DNA from: Acanthornis magna
Taxonomy: Eukaryota > Chordata > Aves > Passeriformes > Acanthizidae
NCBI GenBank assembly: GCA_036785705.1
Contig: JAWUZG010000004.1
Coordinates: forward strand, 8,342,501 to 8,406,500
Direction of reading: 5' to 3'
DNA length: 64,000 nt
Shown: in pieces, positions 26,543 to 38,700 of the stretch
Numbering within the stretch: position 1 is the stretch's first letter
Layout of the letters: each line of letters starts with the position of its first letter
Translations under genes and position numbers: made by a program
The notes under the pieces: generated by a model
The model's database searches: none
What the model saw: only the letters and a program-made list of their open reading frames with translations
Told to the model about the DNA's origin: nothing

Positions 26543-29500
26543 TGATTAAATATGTTTCCTGTATGTTTTCAGTGGTCTTGGATGTGAGGTCTGTATCTAG
26601 GGATGACACGAAGCAGAAGTTCAGATATTTTTGGGTTTCTTTTAATTTTACTTTTCAAGCAATGTGCAGCAGATGGGTTTCCCAGAGCTAGCATTTAATT
26701 GACTTTTATTAGCAATAAGTTATTGGTAGCATGTTAGCAGCAAGTTAATAGTAACATAGTGAAATTAGAAAACATTCTGTAATTTTCTGTTTCTTATGCT
26801 CAAACTACTAGCTTGGAGAAAAAGTTTAATTACATCTCTATTTAAAATGCTTCCTAGATCTACGTAGAATGCTAATGTTAAAGAAAACAGATCCCTTTAT
26901 TTGAGTAGTTAAATTCTAATTTTTAAAGCTGTTATTTTGACACTCTAACTGTTTAGGGGTTGTTTTTTTATAAGATCCTTCCTCTCTCTAGCATCCCTTG
27001 GACAAATAAAATTAAGTTCAAAATATTCCAAAGAAACAAGAATAATTGAAATAAACAATATTACCAGATATACAGAAATTAAAATGAAAAACATTTTGGA
27101 ACTTACTGTATTGATTATGCCTGATCAGGAAGTATATTTTTTGAGGTTTAGAATTTTCTCTATTTTGTCCCTTTAAAGTCACACAAGTGATACACAAAAG
27201 TGAATAATTGCAACAGTACAAACACAAACAAGAGTCGCAAAATCCTTGCAACTTTCAAATGAGCCACAAAATTTGATCTTTTATTTCTCTTGATAGGATG
27301 ACTTTCTTAAAATATTTGAGTAGCTTTTTCTTTATATATACTATTATGACTATTATTATGACTCCTACTCCCAATTTATTTTTTCTTTCTCTTTTTAAGA
27401 AGAAATTGTACTTTATAGAACATTTTTCACATTTTCAATGTTTTTAAGATTCATGTTAGAACATCATAATCAGCACTTAGCACAGTGTGCTGCTTTCTTT
27501 TTAAGTTCTCCTTAGTACAACTGTGACATAGCACATTACAGTACCACTCCATCAAGACACAGTTGGAGAAGAGGAAGGTAAGAGCATTTCAAGAACTAGC
27601 ATATGGACAGCAAGCTAATTAATAGAAAATAGAAAAGACAACTGCTGGTAGTAAAATGCTGTGAAATCTACAGGAAAATAGTTAAGGAAATAGTCTATAG
27701 TACATTAATCACAATTTGATGTCTTCTTAACCATCAGGAACTTCAATTTGGTTGCCTAGATGCTATATTTAAAAGGTTAGTATGGCAGAATACTGTATTA
27801 TTCCTAGAGAGGGCTGCTTTGTAATGCAGCTCTCTCAGCTGAACAACCTTTTTACATTATACACGTCTCAATAGTTCCTGTAGCTTTAATTTGGTTTTCA
27901 AGTTTATTCTAGTTCCAGAAAACTAAATATTCAGCAGCAATATTAATATCCCATTGAACTAATACCTTCTATGCTTTAGACATATAATTGCATACTAAAG
28001 GTACTCTGATATGTCTCTTCTTCTTCATGTGGAGATTGTCTGTGAGGTCAGCAGATCTGCATCTCAATCTCTCAAGTGAAGAATATGTCAATTCATAAAT
28101 CCTGCTTCATCTTACTGAACTGTAGGCAGCAATAAATTACTGCTCTTAGAGGTAGCTCGGGACAAGCAGACTTAACCTTACAAGCATTGGTGAGTGCCTA
28201 AAATCAGCATGAATCTGTGCCAGTATGTACAGAACTGCAAACATCAAACAAAAAACACTCCAAAGACAGTGAATCTTGGAGGATTTTCTTGGCATATATG
28301 GAAAACAATGGTGATGAGAAACAAGATAGCTGAATTTTGTAGCTGTAAATTCAAACATTTGAGTCTGCATACCACTATAAAATCAAATACCTGGCATTTC
28401 TGCGTGTCTTTTGTAAGATTAAAGGATGTATCCCAGTACTGGGGACAAGCACTCTTTCTTTGTTTTCATGAAAGTATTTGAGGGTGGACAAATACAAAAC
28501 CCCACAAGAGTACTTAGATTGTGTGTGTGTAGAAAATTAATTGATTGCTAGATTCTCTGAAAATGTAGTATGTACTGAAGTTGCAGTTCAGGGAAAGCAT
28601 GACATAAGCTTTAAGTGCATTTTCTGTCTGCTATTCCCAACACTTTGACATTAAGAAGAAATGCTTCAGGGTAGAAGGAAGACTCACTATTGCTTTCTGT
28701 GGGCTTTTCAGATAACAAAGAATATAACCTATTGGGAATATGTAGCTGTAGGAGGTGAAAAAGAGCTAACATTGGACAGGATGATTGAACTGATACGAGT
28801 ATGGGGAACTCTGGCAGGAAAAACAGAAAAAGGAAAGATACAGGAATGAGACACGATAGAAAAGAGAATCTTAGTCTTTGGACTATGGTTGAAGTAAACA
28901 GAAGACTATATGACCAATAGAAATCTTGCTCTGTATAAACTCCACCACCAAAATTCTTCTCCCTACTCATTGCTCTGCTTTTTAAAATCATCAGTGGCCA
29001 ATATTGTTAAAAGGGCTTGAAATTATTCAGTCTGATCTTATCTGGCGGTAATGGGTTCAGTATAATGCAGGGCAGACATCTCATTTCTCTGTTGATTAAG
29101 AAAGAATTTGCAGTCATACAAAAATAAAGAAAATGAAATCTCAAGGAATTATATGTTTTTTGATACTTCCAATACTGGGAAAAAAAGAGATAACACTTCA
29201 GAGTAGAGGTTAGCCCTGGTCTTTCCTGAAGCAGTATGAGAAACTGAGGCTTTACAGTGTTCTGTCAATGTACAGGAACCTTCAATACAGTAATGACAGT
29301 TGTTAGAGAACCATGATACAGAGATACTGAGGAAAAAAATATCACCTACAAGTATTTCTTCCTAACTGGAGCCAGGGGGATAAAAGAGTGTATGTTCTCA
29401 CTTACACCATTGATGTTACAAAAAAAAGAAATCATTGTTAATAGACAAGCCTTTGTTCTTTTCATTTCATTGGCAAGTTACTCTATCCTGAGACCTTTTA

Positions 29501-29672
29501 TATGCTGGTTCATAAATCATTTAATTTTATTCATATTGAGAAAACTTGTGGTATTACAAACTTTTGGAAAGTTTTTTCTGTCATGCAAACATCACAGCCT
29601 TGCCTTAATAAAGACTTGGGTGACTGGATATAATGATCCATAGCTGACAATACAATGCTAACAGAGACAGAG

Positions 29673-30114
29673 TGTGGTAAGCCTTGGTACAGGCCGTGGG
29701 TCAGCAAGCAAGAGAAGAGCAAAACCTGGCACTGCCAGAAAGTTACATCATATCATCATGGACGGATTTTATTTGTGGCCTGTGTGACACCTCCTCAGTA
29801 ACAGGGATTGGGACCAGAAGGGCAGGGGAAGGGGCAGGTTGTTGTGCAGGCATCCAACACTGAGCTGCAGAAATTATTGCATTTCCCCAGGCTCCACTGT
29901 GCCAACTCACATTTAAGGTCAGCTTCAGTAGCTGGAACTGTGTGTGGGTTGTGTGTGTGGGAGTGTGAAGTTTTTCCTGACACAGCTTACCCGCTGCTTT
30001 GGTTCAGTTATTAAATTGAACTTTGCAGCATCACACTGTCTGGTGCTCTTTCTCCCTGCCCCCTCCTTGACAGCTGTTCATTGTCGATTTTTTTCCTTGG
30101 CACCAAGAAATAAC
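29673..30114 (+). mobile_element. Possible solo LTR
   Basis: A GC-richer block of about 440 bp bounded by TGTGGTAAGCCTTGG and CCAAGAAATAACA. It contains GT-rich text and GTTCAGTTATTAAATTGAAC at about 30003-30022, which looks like a polyadenylation/R-U5 region. No target-site duplication was seen, so the ends are guesses and the call is tentative. Confidence 0.35.
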
Positions 30115-30475
30115 AGATCATCTCCTCTTGACTAGCAAACATCCTTACCTGGAATATTTTTTTTTTTCTTTGTGGAAACATGCAATTTAAAAACTGCTAC
30201 ATTTTTGTAACTCATTTAGACTTAAAGGTTTTAAAGACATTGTAATATATGATAGCTACAGAAGAAGACTAAAAGTTCATCAGCTACATTGGATCTGCTG
30301 TTTTCTTCCAACCTATTCTGAAAAAGAAAAAACAAAACTATACAGCACCAATAAGGTGTGATTTTTATACGATCAACATGTAAAATGCAAGAGGATGGAC
30401 CTGGAAATATAGCTGTATGTAGTGGATTACATCACTTCATTTTTTGCCTCTCCCTGTCTTTCACAACATCATTAA

Positions 30476-30680
30476 TTTCTTTCACTTTTCACTTGTCCTT
30501 CCTCGCTCCTTCCTCCCTCTATTTCTTCCACTCTCTCTCCCCCATACTTCTACCTTCCCGATGCCCCTTTCCTCTCCCTCCCTCTTTCTCTTCCTCTTTT
30601 TCTGCTTTCATGCCCTCTCTTCTTGCTGCTTGTTTTCCTTCCTTCTTTCCTTTCCTCCTTCCCTCCTCTTTGTCTTTCCA
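30476..30680. repeat. Long polypyrimidine (TCC-rich) tract
   Basis: About 200 bp of mainly C and T on the + strand (CTTCCTCGCTCCTTCCTCCC and similar), with few purines. The two open frames here are serine/leucine/proline/phenylalanine-rich translations of low-complexity DNA, not genes. Confidence 0.85.
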
Positions 30681-30884
30681 TACGTGATAGATTTCACCTC
30701 TTGGTCACTTAAAGCAGACACACACCTTAATAGTTGTCTGTAGTAGTTCTGTGCTACACAGAGAATATGTAACAGAAACCTTAAAAATTAAGCCGGAAAG
30801 GAAGTAAATACAAAGAAATCAAAAATGATAACTGGAAATGAAAATGTATATTAGCTTTGCTGTTCAGTTATGCTGTTCATTCAT

Positions 30885-30990
30885 AAGGATATATATATTG
30901 TAAATATGTAATTATGTACATATATAATACATAAGCTATATTATATATAATTATAGTTGTCAGGTTCAATGTAATGTAATTATAATTATA
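30885..30990. repeat. AT-rich TATA/ATTA repeat patch
   Basis: Low-complexity run of TATATATT, ATTATGTACATATATAATAC and ATTATAATTATAA units. Confidence 0.75.
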
Positions 30991-33256
30991 AAGGCCTTGA
31001 TGCTGTGTAAGCACTGCTCAGCAATAGCAAAAACATCCCTGTGTTATCAATGTTGCTTTCACCATAAATGCAAAAATAGTCCCATACAAACCACTATGAA
31101 GAAATATAGCTCTATCTCTGCTAAAAGCTGTGCAACCAAGAAGTTTGTTAGTTTATAAACAGAAATGAGAAACTGGTTGACCGCAGAACTTAAAACCCTC
31201 ATAAAAGTGCTTCTCAAATTTTCTGAAAATGTAACCAATACTGACATGGAATGGCAACAGTAATTATTGTTTCAAGTGTTTAAATTTTCTAGGGAATGGC
31301 AAACTTCTATCAGTTTAGCATTCCCCTAGGTAGAGAAGACTTTTCTCAATTAACAGTTATAGCCGATCCTCACTCCCATGTCTGGAGATTGTTTTTCTTT
31401 TTTCATCATCAGGCTTGTCTTATTACTTATGATCCCCCTTATATGTGACCCCACTTTTGTGACATCCAATGTACTTGCAGCCTAGCAGCAAAGAACAACT
31501 GTTCCATAGAATAAGATGAATGACTCAAAAATTAAAAGAAAGAAAAGAAGGAAGGAAAGAAGGGAAGAAGAAAAAAAACCTCCTTGTTTGAGTGGTTCCT
31601 TTAAATAACTTCTAATCTTCTGGAATTACATTTCTGAAAAAAAGCCTGCCTGAAGATGGCTGCTTCTGAATTACTTCAGAAATTAAAACACGCTTCAAAA
31701 GAAGATGAATCAGTTGCTTCTTAGAAGGAAATAGCCTTACTTGATTTTGAGATCATTATTACATCTAGTACTTTAAAAAGTATTTAGCATAGCAAAAAAT
31801 AATGTAATTTAAACAGACATAATTTCATTAGAGTCGTTAAAGCTAATGCTTGTTTACACCAGATGGCAAACACATATACTTCTAGAATCACCCTATTAAG
31901 ATTTTTTCAACTCTTTTTAAAGGGTATTGCATATTTCTTCATGACTCTTCTTATACTGTTTCTTTGCTTGCAACCCCTGGAATTATTTGTTCAAAATGGT
32001 GCCATATTCACATCATAGTTGATGTTAACTTGTTTGGCCAGTGTGTTTTACAGGGTTGAGCACATCAGTATAGTCTGAGTTCCATAAGGGAAACATTGTT
32101 GAGAGCAAGATGTAGAGAGCTATGTGGATATTTTTTGGGGCTTTTCTGTGGAATGAAAAAGTTGGAAAATCTATTACTTAGCAGTGAACTTTTAAAGATA
32201 TTCTGTACTGCTGAAGTGCATGTAATAAAAGACTGACACTTGACTTAAGGTTAAATATAATTTACTTCAATAATTACTCAAAAATACTCATGCCGCTGAA
32301 GATTACACTTACTATCAAGTAGCTGCATTTCATTTTCCCCCATGTCATTGTTTTGGAAAACTGGAATTTTCAACTTCAATATGAATCCATAGTTATTAAA
32401 CTCTCAATTTTTTGTAATAGGCTTGACTGAAAATTTTAGTGCTCAACAGAAAGAGTAAGTTATGGCAGTTGCATATTTAAATTCTTTTTTCTGAGAGTTC
32501 ATGTTTGTTGTCAGTATTTCTATTTCATTCATAGAACTCCCCCTGGTGGATTATCTAAAATGTAAACATAGAAACTAAAGAATATGGCTCCAGAGGTTAA
32601 TTTTACAACTTTTGGAACTAAGAATATTTCAGTTAGCATTTTATAAATATATATTATATAACTATTTATAGTATTATTTATCTGGATAGTGGCTCTATAT
32701 ATTACTTAACTTGATAGTAATTCTCAGAGAATCTCTGAGATTGTTTGCTTGTCTGTGATGTGGGTGTCCTCTACCATGAAAAGGAGAGTTTAATTAAAAA
32801 AAAACCCAAACCCAAACAAAACCCAGTTCTAATAAATTAAACAGTCTAAAGTCTGTCAAAGATAAAAGGATTGGAAGGGCATTCATAAGAAATACCAACC
32901 ATGGAGAATTGCCTGGGCTAGTTACTTAACACTAACATAACTTTTTAATGTGCTCACAGGTGAGATAGTTACATACCCTAGAGAAAAATACATGAAGAAT
33001 GAAGAGTCTGAATTTGAAATTATACTCTAAGTAAGAAGGACCAAGAGAAGGATGCTAGAGCACAGGAAGCTGTAAGGGACAACAAATATCATAGTGATAT
33101 GTAATTATTTATACTCAGGTTAAGACAGAGCTGCTAACGGGAAAAGTTTTTATTTAATGTGTGAAACTGGATTGTATACAGGCAGCAACAGTTTGATTAT
33201 TATGCATATTTTCTGCGAGTATGAGAACTCATTAACTACGCATTAGGCTTATTCAT

Positions 33257-33258
33257 GA

Positions 33259-33310
<52 letters not shown>
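33257..33310. repeat. (GAAA)n microsatellite, about 13.5 units
   Basis: 54 bp of uninterrupted GAAA repeats, followed by GAGAAAAG. A perfect tract of this length is likely to vary between individuals. Confidence 0.97.
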
Positions 33311-34376
33311 GAAAAGTAGTAGTGGGAGATGGAGTGGCAGGCAGATAAATAATAACTAGCACTTATGACAGAGGTTCTGATAAATGGAAAAGGGAAGAAT
33401 ATTAAAATAGTGAAAAGTGTCTGTTGAGGACCTATGGAACGAGATTTGTAAATAGATGCTGTTGTCTTTCAAGCTGTAAAAGTGACAGATATTATGAGGG
33501 ACTGTCATTATGGAAGATTTAAAGGTGTAAAAAATTTAGTAAGTAAATATTGTCAATAAAAGTAGGGGCCAGTCTTTTCTGGAGATAGTGGAGATAATAG
33601 TTGCCAGGTTTCTTTACCAAATAATTATAAAGCCAAAGCAAATTCATGACCTCACTGTTTGAGGGCATCATTGAAACGTTGGTTCTTACAGATAAAATCC
33701 ATACATGTGATGACTTTACATTAAAAAAATATAAAGAATGGGTAGCACTTAATAATCTTGATTGCAAAAGTAAAAAGTTATTTTCATAAATTAGTCAACT
33801 TGACCAAATAGTTATTAAAAAACAAGATATTGGGGAGATTTAGATTTTTGAAACTAAAGGTATAAAATAAAATTATGTATAAAACTACTCATATTTTGTG
33901 TTCCCAGAAAGTGGGGAAATGCTTGCACAGAGGATTCTAACCAAATAAATAATTGCCTCAAACAGAAACCCACAAAAACAACTTAAAATGAGCTAAGAAA
34001 ATACAAATAATGAAAAAATCAGTGCAGATAAAGTAGAAATAAGTAAATACAGACATTCAGTGGAAAGTGCCAAGAGCAGCTTATAATTATTTATTTTGAA
34101 CAAATATGAGAAAAAAATAGAGGATTTAAGTTGCTAAGTTAAGAAAATAACAGTGTTAATTACAGTGAGATGGTGAGAGTGTCTACCAATAATTGTATAA
34201 ATGTCATGAAACTTAACAGAAGCATGAATTTTCTTATAATAATTACACTAGTTTCAAACATGTAGACCAGAGCAGGATGTGCTTCGATGAAAACTGAATT
34301 TCTTGAAAGGAAATGTATTACAATTAGGATGAAGATAAAACTCGGAGTTCAAAATATATGCTAGTGATACAAGTGT

Positions 34377-34436
34377 ATATATGTGTCTTTGTACATATAT
34401 ATATATATGTACACGCAAATATCGTATATATATATG
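34377..34436. repeat. (TA)n-rich tract
   Basis: Alternating TATATATATATG runs flank a short ACACGCAAATATCG spacer; the two runs are nearly inverted repeats. Confidence 0.8.
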
Positions 34437-34599
34437 TGAATTAGATAAAGAACTCCCTTCTGTGTCTGTCTGGTGCTGTGGAAAAAAAAAAAAGCTCTGT
34501 TCTCTGATTTTGGAATATTTTGTATAATTCTCGTGTCACCATTTTTAAATAACACTTGACATTTGGAGGGTGTGAAAAAGGGAGACACACAGGATTACA

Positions 34600-34915
34600 G
34601 GACAAGAGAAAATGTCTTGCAATAAATATCTTAGAGTGCTGAGGCTGTTTCAGCTTATTAAAAAGAAGAGAAGATGAGGTTCTTGATGACAGTGTTTCTC
34701 CACAGGGAGAAACTACTGTGAACTAAAGAGCTCTTTAATCTAGTTGAGAAATCTTAGCAAGAGCCAATTCAGTTTAGATGGATTGGAAATAAAGTACTTT
34801 TCCATCAACAAGATTGCTTAAACACTGGAATGAACTGGTATAACTGCAGAGAAAAGTGTTGAATTCTCCATCTCTATATATTTTCATCTCAAGATTAAAT
34901 ATGTTTGAATAAAAT
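34600..34915 (+). mobile_element. Possible ancient CR1-like LINE fragment
   Basis: The order of weak matches (GAGGCTGTTTCAGCTTATTA, AAGAAGAGAAGATGAGG, AACACTGGAATGAACTGGTA) follows the 3' region of an old CR1/L3-type element. It is too diverged to be sure. Confidence 0.4.
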
Positions 34916-35344
34916 TGAGACAAAGCAGAAATTATTTTTAGTCACAGAGTAATTGGTGAACTGTGTATGCAGAATATCTTTGATATTAAAAACCAATATT
35001 AATGACCTAACTAATGACTAACTTTCCTGCCTTTAATTCTAAATATCTGTGTCATGCTTGTCTATTTTTTTTCCTTGTTCATGCTTGATATATCCTGTTA
35101 AAATGGTGCAACAGAGGAGCAGGCTTCCATTTTGTTAAGTCATGAATACTGAAAACTGAGTGAAGGGGAAGTGTGCGGGACAAAGGCCAAGTTCTCTTTA
35201 ATAGGGTGCTCAGCAGGGGGAACATTTTGAAGTTTAGAATGTCATTAGAGAAATTTTGCTCTAAAACAAGGAATTCACAGTATCAGAGAAGACAGGAAAT
35301 TCCTTAGCTCAGGCGGAAGCTAAAACTTAGAGGCAATGGACTTC

Positions 35345-35637
35345 TTTTCACGACATCACCGAATATTCTGAGTTGAAAGGGACCCACACAAACCACCAAA
35401 TCCACCTCCCGTCCCTGCACAGGACCATTCCCAAGAGTCACACCGAGTGCCCAAGAGCACTGTCCAAACGCTTGAACTTTGCCAAGCTTGGTGCTGTGAC
35501 CACTTCCCTGAGGAGCCTGCTCCAGTGTTCATCCACCCTCTGGGTGAAGAACCTTTTCCTGATATCCAACCTAAACCCTGACACAACTTCTGGCTATTCC
35601 CTTGGGTCCTGTCATTGGTCACCACAGAAAAGAGGCT
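35345..35637 (-). mobile_element. CR1 LINE, 3' end
   Basis: The complement of a CR1 3' region: GTCCCTGCACAGGACCATTC, GGTGCTGTGACCACTTCCCT and GGGTGAAGAACCTTTTCCTG are diagnostic, ending at GTCATTGGTCACCACAG. The + frame at 35373-35783 is a chance reading through it. Confidence 0.88.
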
Positions 35638-35799
35638 TCTTGCAGGGGATACATAGAATTTGTTACAGCACAGGATTATGTTGTAGTTCAGTCAACAGGA
35701 CTATAGTTTGTGGCAATGTGCTTACTAAGGGAAAGATGCAAGGAATTTATCTCGGTGCTCCAGTGTTCTGGAGCCTTTCCTAATATCTAACCATTCTTT

Positions 35800-38700
35800 T
35801 GAAACCTTCATTGTCAAGTGTCATGAAGGTATGACATGCACACGTAATTCATGTAGTCTTAAATAAATAGACTAAATATCTTACTTAGTTTGAAGAATAA
35901 TATATGGAATAAAAAGCCCCTTCTGAACAGAAGTATGTAAATTAATGTAAATTCACATAGGGATGCTAGCTATCCAGGGAATGAAAGATTGATTTATCTA
36001 AGTGAAATGTAAGTATTTCTGATACTAGAGAAATGAGCTACTTAGATGTTACACATTAGAAACTATCCAAGTTTAAATTCAGATGATTAGTAGTTTATAT
36101 GAGATTCAGTACTTCTAACTGCTGCCATTATACAACAGTGATAATAAAGAACAGTCTCCTTTTCATTTAAGAAAGAGCAGCAAGATTTGTTTACAGCTAA
36201 AATGTTTCTATGGTATATTTATAGAAGACAGTGGTGCCAGGTGGTTTGCTCTAAGAATGGCTATGCCTGAAACTTCCTTTTTTTCTTCCATACTTGGGAA
36301 TTTATCTTTCCATCTCAAAATACAGGGACATGAAAAATGTGTACAATGTACAGAATAATTTCAACACAACTTCAATCCTCTTACAGAATTCAGATGGTAA
36401 ATTTGGCTTATTATTAAAGTAATATCAACGACGATTCCGTTTTATGTTTTGCTTCTGTTAATGTCCATGTAATAGTGCACCTGGAGCTGAAAAACACTGT
36501 AGAAAATGAGACCACTTTGGACCAGCAAAATGTCCTGCTATTTCTAATATGTTAAAATAAATGACATGGCATTACAAAATGCATACAGCCCACATCTAAT
36601 TTTCAGTTTTCCATGCAAACATAATTGTCAGTAATGAATAGCCTTATCCCAATAAAACAAGTATTAGTTCATCCATGAGTTAATACTTACACCAGTGCAC
36701 ACTTATTATTCACCTTTTAAAATTCAGAATATAAAGAAAAAGCCAGAGTTAGCTTGCATGACTTGGTCATGTTAATGTTGGTTGTCTGGTCTAAGCTTTG
36801 TGTCCAGAATTCTTCTGTCATTGGTGGAAAAACAGAAGGTTCTCCAAAGAATGTTTAAACGGCATTTAAATGAAGATAGATGGCCTATCTTCAATCTCAG
36901 GGCAAGAGTAGCTAAGCAGAGATTAAATAAGAAACAATTATTTTTCAGCCTTAGTAAATAAATTTGAATTTCTTATTCATTGATTCACTTTTTTGACATT
37001 ACCCCATAATCTTCTGTCTAGGTATCTGTATCTGACCTTTCTTTTTTTCCCCCATGAAGCAAGTCAACAAAAAATAGTTCAGGCATTTTTAATAGTGAAT
37101 ATAGACTATTTTATATTTAAAAACTGTTAGAAAATATTGTAATACCTAATCAAGTATTCAGATGCCAGAATCAAGGCTCCATGGGCAGCCTTGCATGTAC
37201 ACATTACAATGCAATCTTTAATTACAGAATCATATGTAACAATTTTCCATCAAATCTCTTCTTTTTCTTTTAAGACACAAGATAAGTACCAGTAATTTTG
37301 TGTGGGAAAGGACTCTCATTGCTAATACACAATTTGTAGTTATGTTGTGTTTATGAAAACAGAATATTGCCTTTATTTAGATGCATCACCTCTTTTATTT
37401 AATTTCTTTCTGTGTAATATTAAATAATTTAGACTACACTTTTCACACAAAGTTCGCTACAACAATATTTCTCACAAAATATAGGCTTTTTTATAATTGT
37501 CTTTCTTGAGAACCTGGATAAGAAATCATTATATGAAAAATGTTAGAGTCTTTATTTTAGGATACTTGAAATGTTAGTAATTCTCTTAACAATATCCCCA
37601 ACTTTTCAAACAGGACTTTTTTTTAAAGTTGTAGCCTTTTATTTTCTCTTAAAATCCTCAGCATTTCTCTTTCTGATTTATACAAGGAGATAATCAAACT
37701 GTTTTATCTCTAAGAGAAAGTGTGAAGAAAAGAAAGTTGGTGAATTACTCATACATTAATGAGTATTGCACACCAGATTGCACACCAGAAAAGTCGATTA
37801 GGTAACTTATTAGTTTTGATTCTAATAATTGGCGAGCTTGGAGTAAACTTTGTTTGAAGAAATGTGTTTTACAATAGGAATAAACCAGAATATTAAATAT
37901 GTTGTTGTTTGTTGTTGTCATCCATACAGAACACTTAATGTGATTGATCTTTTAAGGTTTGGGAGTTTCATTATCCAACATAATGGCAACACACAAGCTT
38001 AGTACCAGAAAATTAGCATATATGTCAAGTGAAAATAAACTAGTTATCCAATTCCTTTAAGCACTTAGGCAAAATGTAATGTTTTGTAATTTATTTTGCA
38101 TAATTTGAGCATTTAGGCAAAATCTTCAAATTTCAAGGCACATTGAGTATATTTGAAGTTTTGCTAGTTTTCTTCATCTGGCTTGGGTGCAGACCTAGAA
38201 TTTGTTAGATGTGGGTGTGAAAGCCCAATTAACATTGAGTCTCCCTAGTTCATCAATGGATACTGTAATGATTATATGACAGGTGACTTTCACGTCCTCA
38301 TTTATGGAGAAGAGTGAGCACTGCTTCTTCCTTTCAATGAGGAATTCTCCTGCTCATGGTTCATTCTGCTCCTTCACCTAGATCAGTGATATGAGACCAG
38401 TCCCTAGCCAGATGTAGCCCCATGGCTACTACTGTTTGAATTTCACTGTTTAGATTACTTCGTACATGCAAAAATCCTAAGCATCAAAGACAGGCTTCTG
38501 AATTGTGCTCCAGAGACCAGATACTTAAGAAGTTGTCAAAGCACTAAATTCTTTTCAGTGGTTTCAGAGTTCAGTGGAAAAGGTCATCCTTTCAAACTAA
38601 GACATTAAATTCTACTGGTGCATGCAGTTCCACATAAACTAGGATAGTTACTCCATTTTCATTAGTTGAGTAAGCAGTGATTTCTTATTTGCTATAGTGA

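Noticed and set aside
28611..28991. 126-codon minus-strand open frame
   Set aside because: Leucine/serine/phenylalanine-rich with no recognisable motif or homologue. Consistent with chance in pyrimidine-biased DNA.
30358..30743. Two overlapping open frames of 109 and 99 codons
   Set aside because: They translate a long TCC-rich polypyrimidine tract. Both frames are low-complexity and mutually overlapping.
35373..35783. 136-codon plus-strand open frame
   Set aside because: Its first two thirds is a reverse reading of a CR1. The remainder has no protein character.
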